The translations under genes were made by a program, and so were the position numbers. A stretch of 10,360 nt of DNA from Methylobacteriaceae bacterium (GTDB lineage: Bacteria; Pseudomonadota; Alphaproteobacteria; Rhizobiales; Beijerinckiaceae): assembly GCA_019247255.1 (NCBI GenBank), contig JAFAPJ010000227.1:1-10360 (forward strand). Reading direction: 5' to 3'. Below the pieces are notes generated by a model. It ran no database searches, was not told the origin of the DNA, and saw only the letters and a program-made list of their open reading frames with translations. Positions 6,753-10,360 of this stretch are shown here, in pieces. How positions within the stretch are numbered: position 1 is the first letter of the stretch; the number at the start of each line of letters is the position of its first letter.

Positions 6753-7946
6753 ATGCGCCGCCGCGATCTTCTCCGGACGGCCCTCGGCCTCGGCCTCGCG
6801 ACCGTCGCGGGCCGGGTCTGGGCGGCCCCGAAGGCCGACGCCCGGCTGCTCGTGGTGTTCCTGCGCGGCGCCTACGACGCGGCGAACACGGTCGTGCCGG
6901 TCGCCAGCAGCTTCTACTACGAGGCGCGCCCGGCGCTCGCGGTCGCGAAGCCGAACCCGGCGGATCTCGCCTCGGCCTCGCCGCTCGACGCCGAATGGGG
7001 ACTGCATCCCGCGCTGCGGGAGACGATCCTGCCCCTCTACGCGAAGGGCCAGGCCGCGTTCGTGCCCTTCGCCGGCACGGACGATCTCACCCGCAGCCAT
7101 TTCGAGACGCAGGACACGATCGAGCTCGGCCAAGCCGTCCAGGGCCGGCGGGATTACGGCTCCGGCTTCATGGGCCGCCTCGCGGCCGAGCTGACCCGGC
7201 TCCGGCCGATCGCCTTCACGGACCAGCTGCCGCTCGTCTTCCGCGGCCCCGTGCAGCGCCCCGTGCCGAACGTCGCGGTCGGGCAGATGGGGAAGCCCGG
7301 GGTCGACGCGCGCCAGGCCGCGCTCATCGAGAGCATGTACGCGAACCATGTCCTGCGGGACGCGGTCGCGGAGGGTTTCCGGGTCCGTGACGACGTCTAC
7401 CGGATGATCTCGGCCCATCCCGACCAGGCCGATCGCGGCGCCGTGTCGCCGAAGGGGTTCGAGCTCGCGGCCAGGCGCATCGGCCAGCTCATGCGCGAGC
7501 AGTACAACCTCGGCTTCGTCGATGTCGGTGGCTGGGACACCCACGTGAACCAGGGCGGGGCGACGGGCTACCTCGCCGACCGCCTCGGCGAGCTCGGGCG
7601 CGGCCTCGCCGGCTTCGTCCAGGAGGTCGGGCCTGCCTGGAACGACACGGTCGTCGTGGTCTTGTCCGAGTTTGGCCGCACCTTCCGGGAGAACGGCAGC
7701 CGCGGGACGGATCACGGGCACGGCAGCACCTATTGGGTGCTCGGCGGCAACCTGCGGGGAGGACGGATCGTCGGCCCGCAGGTCCCGGTCGACGCCGCGC
7801 ATCTCTTCCAGAACCGGGACTGGCCCGTCCTCACCGATTACCGGGCGCTTCTCGCGGGGCTGATGACCCGGCTCTACGACCTGCCGCCCGCGAGCCTCGC
7901 GCGCATCTTCCCCGGGATTCAACCCCAGGATCTCGCGCTCGTCTGA
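6753..7946 (+). CDS. DUF1501 family exported protein (alkaline phosphatase/sulfatase-like fold)
   Basis: The 397-residue protein opens with a twin-arginine-type signal (MRRRDLLRTALGLGLATVAG, cleavage near RVWA|AP, about residue 24), implying export in a folded, possibly metal-loaded state. The mature part matches DUF1501, a family related to the alkaline phosphatase/sulfatase superfamily: LLVVFLRGAYDAANTVVP (32-49), SHFETQD (115-121), GGWDTH (259-264), and SEFGRTFRENGSRGTDHGHG (305-324), the family hallmark with several potential metal ligands (D262, H264, E306, D320, H321, H323). The catalytic activity of DUF1501 is not established, and the annotation sulfatase sometimes given to members is unproven. 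The gene follows the DUF1800 gene by 11 bp; the pair is conserved across many bacteria. It converges on the TRAP permease gene with a 12-bp spacer. Confidence 0.93.
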   Translation: MRRRDLLRTALGLGLATVAGRVWAAPKADARLLVVFLRGAYDAANTVVPVASSFYYEARPALAVAKPNPADLASASPLDAEWGLHPALRETILPLYAKGQAAFVPFAGTDDLTRSHFETQDTIELGQAVQGRRDYGSGFMGRLAAELTRLRPIAFTDQLPLVFRGPVQRPVPNVAVGQMGKPGVDARQAALIESMYANHVLRDAVAEGFRVRDDVYRMISAHPDQADRGAVSPKGFELAARRIGQLMREQYNLGFVDVGGWDTHVNQGGATGYLADRLGELGRGLAGFVQEVGPAWNDTVVVVLSEFGRTFRENGSRGTDHGHGSTYWVLGGNLRGGRIVGPQVPVDAAHLFQNRDWPVLTDYRALLAGLMTRLYDLPPASLARIFPGIQPQDLALV

Positions 7947-7961
7947 GCGGCGGCCCGCTTA
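7944..7961. terminator. Short symmetric hairpin spanning both convergent stop codons
   Basis: The stem TGAGCGG (7944-7950) pairs with CCGCTTA (7955-7961) around a CGGC loop: six Watson-Crick pairs and one G-T wobble. The left arm contains the DUF1501 stop (TGA) and the right arm the TRAP permease stop (TAA on the other strand). A symmetric stem could act in both directions. There is no T-run on either side, so a role as an intrinsic terminator is tentative. Confidence 0.35.
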
Positions 7962-9869
7962 CCGCGCCAGGAGCCCGATCGAGAACCAGGGCACGGCCGC
8001 CACGACCGCGAGCCCGATCGTCAGGGCGACCAGGTAGCCGACGATCGGCCGCATGCCGAGATTGGGGTTGATCCCGGCGATCGCGCAGGCCGTGTAGTAG
8101 CCGACCCCGAAGGGCGGGGCGAAGAGCCCGATCCCCATCGAGAGGATCACGACGATCGCGTAATGCACCTCGTGGATGTGCAGGTCGCGGGCGATCGGAA
8201 AGAGGAGCGGCCCGAAGAGCACGACGGCCGGGATGCCCTCCAGCAGGCTCCCCAGCACGATGAAGGCGACGATCGAGATCGCCATGAAGGAGAGGGCGCC
8301 TCCGGGCAGCGCCTCCATCGCGGCCGCGAGCTCGCGCGAGAAGCCGGATTGGGTGAGCGCCCAGGCCATGGCGGTCGCGGTGCCGATGATGAGGAGGATC
8401 GCGCCCGACAGCGAGGCGGTGGCGACGAGCGCGGCGTAGACCTGCCGCCACGAGACGCGGGTGAAGAACAGGAAGCCGACGACCGCGGCGTAGACGATGC
8501 CGATCGTCGAGACCTCGGTCGCGGTCGCGACGCCCTCGACCACCGCCACCCGGATCACGAGCGGCAGGGCGAGGACCGGGAACGCGATGCCGAGGCTGCG
8601 CAGGATCTCGCCCCGGGTGGCGCGGCGCACGCCCGAGAGATCGTCGTTGCGCGAGCGGATGTACACGACGACCGCCATCGCGAGCGCCAGGACGACCCCC
8701 GGCAGGAGCCCGCCCGTGAACAGGTCCGCGATGGACACGGCCGTGACGGTGCCGATCGTGATGAGGACGAGCGAGGGCGGGATCGTCTCGGACATCGCGC
8801 CCGACGCCGAGAGCAGCGCCACGAGCTCGCCCGGCTTCGCGCCGCGCTCGCGCATCTCGGGGAAGAGCACCGGGGCGACGGCCGCCATGTCCGCCGCTTT
8901 CGAGCCCGCGATGCCGGACACCAGGTAGATGGCGGCCAAGAGCACGTAGGAGAGGCCGCCGCGCACGTGCCCGATGAGAGAGGCGAGGAACCGGACCATG
9001 GCGCGCGCCATGCCGTTCATCTCGATGAGCGCGCCGAGGAACACGAAGAGCGGCACGGCCAGGAGCACGATATGGCTCATGCCCTCGCCCATGCGCCCGA
9101 CCACGACCGCCACGGGCACCCGGGTCGCGAGCTCGAGATAGGCGATCGTCGCGAGCCCGAACGCGAAACCGATCGGGACGCCCGCGAAGACGGTCGCGGC
9201 GACGAGCCCGACGAAGAAGATCACGAGGTTGATGTTGCCGAGCGGGCGCATCACGGGCCCGAGCCCCGTCATCGCGGCGACCGCGAGGCCGGCCAACACG
9301 AGGGCCGCGACCGTCGCGGCCGGACGCGCGTGGCGGACGACCTGGAAGCCCGTGAAGACGAGCATCAGGCCGAGCCCGACCGGGATCGCGGCGAGCCGCC
9401 AGGAGCCCGAGATCTCGAGGGCCGGCGTCACGACCGGCGCCTCGTCCATCGTGGTCTCGATCGACGGGTGAAGGAGCGCGACGAGGAACGCCGCCGAGGC
9501 CGCGACCGCCACGAGGTCGAGGATCGCCTGCGTGCCGGGCGAGGCGCCGGAGACGAAGGCGGTCATCCGCATATGGGCGCCGCGCCGGAGCGCGACGGCC
9601 GTCCCCAGCATCGCGAGCCAGAGGAACAGGATCGACGAGAGCTCGTCCGACCAGACGAGCGGCTGGTGCAGGACGTAGCGCGCGACGATCCCCGAGAAGA
9701 GGAGCGCGATCTCGACGGCGACGAGGAGCGCCGCGATAGCCTCCACCGCGCCGCCGAGCCCGGCCTCGAGCCGGCCGAGGAGGCTTCGCCGGACGGAGCC
9801 TCCGTCCTCGCGCCAGGGCGGGGTCGCGACGCCGGGCGCCGCGCCGGCGGTGGCCACGGCCTCGCTCAC
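7959..9869 (-). CDS. TRAP transporter fused permease, small plus large subunits (DctQ-DctM)
   Basis: This 636-residue inner-membrane protein joins the two TRAP permease subunits, which use the ion gradient to import substrate delivered by a periplasmic binding protein. Residues about 35-180 are DctQ-like: four hydrophobic segments with the WSDELSSILFLWLAMLGTAVALRRGAHMR-type core at 73-101. Residues about 205-636 are DctM-like with many membrane segments and family motifs GVPIGFAFGLAT (230-241), AVPLFVFLGALIEMNG (271-286), GSKAADMAAVAPVLFPEM (322-339), GAMSETIPPS (357-366) and FAPPFGVGYY (583-592). The GTG start at 9869 overlaps the binding-protein stop as GTGA, indicating translational coupling. 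The N-terminal 30 residues are polar and cytoplasmic. The substrate is not readable from sequence; the family mostly carries carboxylates. It converges on the DUF1501 gene. Confidence 0.93.
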   Translation of the reverse strand: MSEAVATAGAAPGVATPPWREDGGSVRRSLLGRLEAGLGGAVEAIAALLVAVEIALLFSGIVARYVLHQPLVWSDELSSILFLWLAMLGTAVALRRGAHMRMTAFVSGASPGTQAILDLVAVAASAAFLVALLHPSIETTMDEAPVVTPALEISGSWRLAAIPVGLGLMLVFTGFQVVRHARPAATVAALVLAGLAVAAMTGLGPVMRPLGNINLVIFFVGLVAATVFAGVPIGFAFGLATIAYLELATRVPVAVVVGRMGEGMSHIVLLAVPLFVFLGALIEMNGMARAMVRFLASLIGHVRGGLSYVLLAAIYLVSGIAGSKAADMAAVAPVLFPEMRERGAKPGELVALLSASGAMSETIPPSLVLITIGTVTAVSIADLFTGGLLPGVVLALAMAVVVYIRSRNDDLSGVRRATRGEILRSLGIAFPVLALPLVIRVAVVEGVATATEVSTIGIVYAAVVGFLFFTRVSWRQVYAALVATASLSGAILLIIGTATAMAWALTQSGFSRELAAAMEALPGGALSFMAISIVAFIVLGSLLEGIPAVVLFGPLLFPIARDLHIHEVHYAIVVILSMGIGLFAPPFGVGYYTACAIAGINPNLGMRPIVGYLVALTIGLAVVAAVPWFSIGLLAR

Positions 9870-10360
9870 AGCTCGGTGCCGGTGGTCCTCTCGAGCAGCT
9901 TCCAGTTCGCCTCGCCGTAGCGCTCCCGCCATTCCTTGTAGAAGCCGGCCTGCTGCAGCTTCTGGCGGAAGGAGGCCTTGTCGACCTCGTTGAACACCAT
10001 GCCCTTGCCTTCGAGGTCCTTGCGGAGGCTGACATTCAGGGTCGCGAGGTCGGCGCGCTGGTCGACCGCGCCCTGGTTGATGTGCTTCGTCGCGAGCGCC
10101 TGCATATCCTTCGGCAGCGCCTGCCAGGCGCGCCGGTTCGCGAGCGGCCAATAGCCGTCCCACATGTGGCCCGAGAGCGCGAGGTATTTCTGGACCTCGA
10201 AGATCTTCGTCGACCAGATGGCGGCGAGCGGATTTTCTTGTCCGTCCGCGATCTTCGTCTGCAGGGCCGAGTACATCTCGGCCGCGTTGATCGATACCGG
10301 CGCCGAGCCGAAGGCCTTGAACATCGAGGTCCAGAGCGGGGAGACCGGCACCCGCATCTT
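9866..10360 (-). CDS. TRAP transporter solute-binding protein, DctP family (partial, N-terminus beyond right edge)
   Basis: Only the last 164 residues are present; the signal peptide and first lobe lie outside the window. The fragment begins KMRVP, whose arginine corresponds to the conserved residue that pairs with the substrate carboxylate in SiaP-type proteins (Arg147 in Haemophilus SiaP). It is followed by FGSAPVSINAAEMYSALQTK and then DGQENPLAAI, the second lobe signature almost identical to SiaP. The protein acts in the periplasm, capturing an organic acid or similar anion for the fused permease encoded immediately downstream. The overlap with that gene is 4 bp. The DGQENP motif places it in the DctP branch, not the TAXI branch. 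The exact ligand is undetermined. Confidence 0.93.
   Translation of the reverse strand, partial: KMRVPVSPLWTSMFKAFGSAPVSINAAEMYSALQTKIADGQENPLAAIWSTKIFEVQKYLALSGHMWDGYWPLANRRAWQALPKDMQALATKHINQGAVDQRADLATLNVSLRKDLEGKGMVFNEVDKASFRQKLQQAGFYKEWRERYGEANWKLLERTTGTEL

Noticed and set aside
6624..7922. 432-codon - strand open frame antisense to the DUF1501 gene
   Set aside because: It is a shadow of a gene with clear DUF1501 motifs; no ribosome binding site or homology was recognised.
8163..9920. 585-codon + strand open frame antisense to the TRAP permease gene
   Set aside because: The translation is an Arg/Asp/Glu/His-rich polar sequence typical of the complement of a membrane-protein gene in GC-rich DNA; no motif supports it.
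1..10360. Mobile elements, CRISPR arrays, tRNA or rRNA genes, phage or defence genes
   Set aside because: No transposase or integrase motifs, spaced repeat arrays, tRNA-like cloverleaf or rRNA sequence was seen; the window is almost entirely filled by the eight genes described.

Overview
This is a compact, GC-rich window (one 60-base line counted by eye gives about 72% G+C) with eight genes, short spacers and no gap above 100 bp. It suggests an alphaproteobacterium of the order Hyphomicrobiales. The best evidence is UvrB: as I recall the family, its long N-terminal extension, ending in a segment that begins [20 protein letters not shown], closely matches rhizobial UvrB. Genus is not resolved.

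Left half, leftward strand, in transcription order: a TetR/AcrR-family repressor (4307-3654); a small DUF1232 (YkvA-like) membrane protein whose GTG start overlaps the repressor's stop; a DUF3095 protein (3197-2019); and uvrB (from 1946, running off the left edge and lacking its C-terminal third). A perfect 10-bp inverted repeat lies in the 82-bp spacer before the DUF3095 gene.

Middle, rightward strand: a membrane-anchored class I SAM-dependent methyltransferase (4360-5187) is divergent from tetR. The 52-bp spacer carries a 24-bp imperfect palindrome beside the tetR start, a plausible operator for both genes. It is followed by a DUF1800 protein with a Sec-type signal peptide and a DUF1501 protein with a Tat-type signal peptide. 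These two are 11 bp apart and have good Shine-Dalgarno sequences; they form a recurrent exported pair of unknown function.

Right end, leftward strand: a TRAP transporter. The solute-binding protein gene (C-terminal half only) overlaps by 4 bp the gene for a fused DctQ-DctM permease. The permease converges on the DUF1501 gene, and a short symmetric hairpin spans both stop codons.

The genes do not form one obvious pathway: DNA repair, a TetR-controlled membrane/methyltransferase unit, an exported DUF1800/DUF1501 pair and organic-acid-type uptake. No mobile element, CRISPR array, tRNA or rRNA was seen. The least explained parts are the TetR/DUF1232/methyltransferase cluster and the exported pair. 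I did not find a clearly new defence or mobile system.
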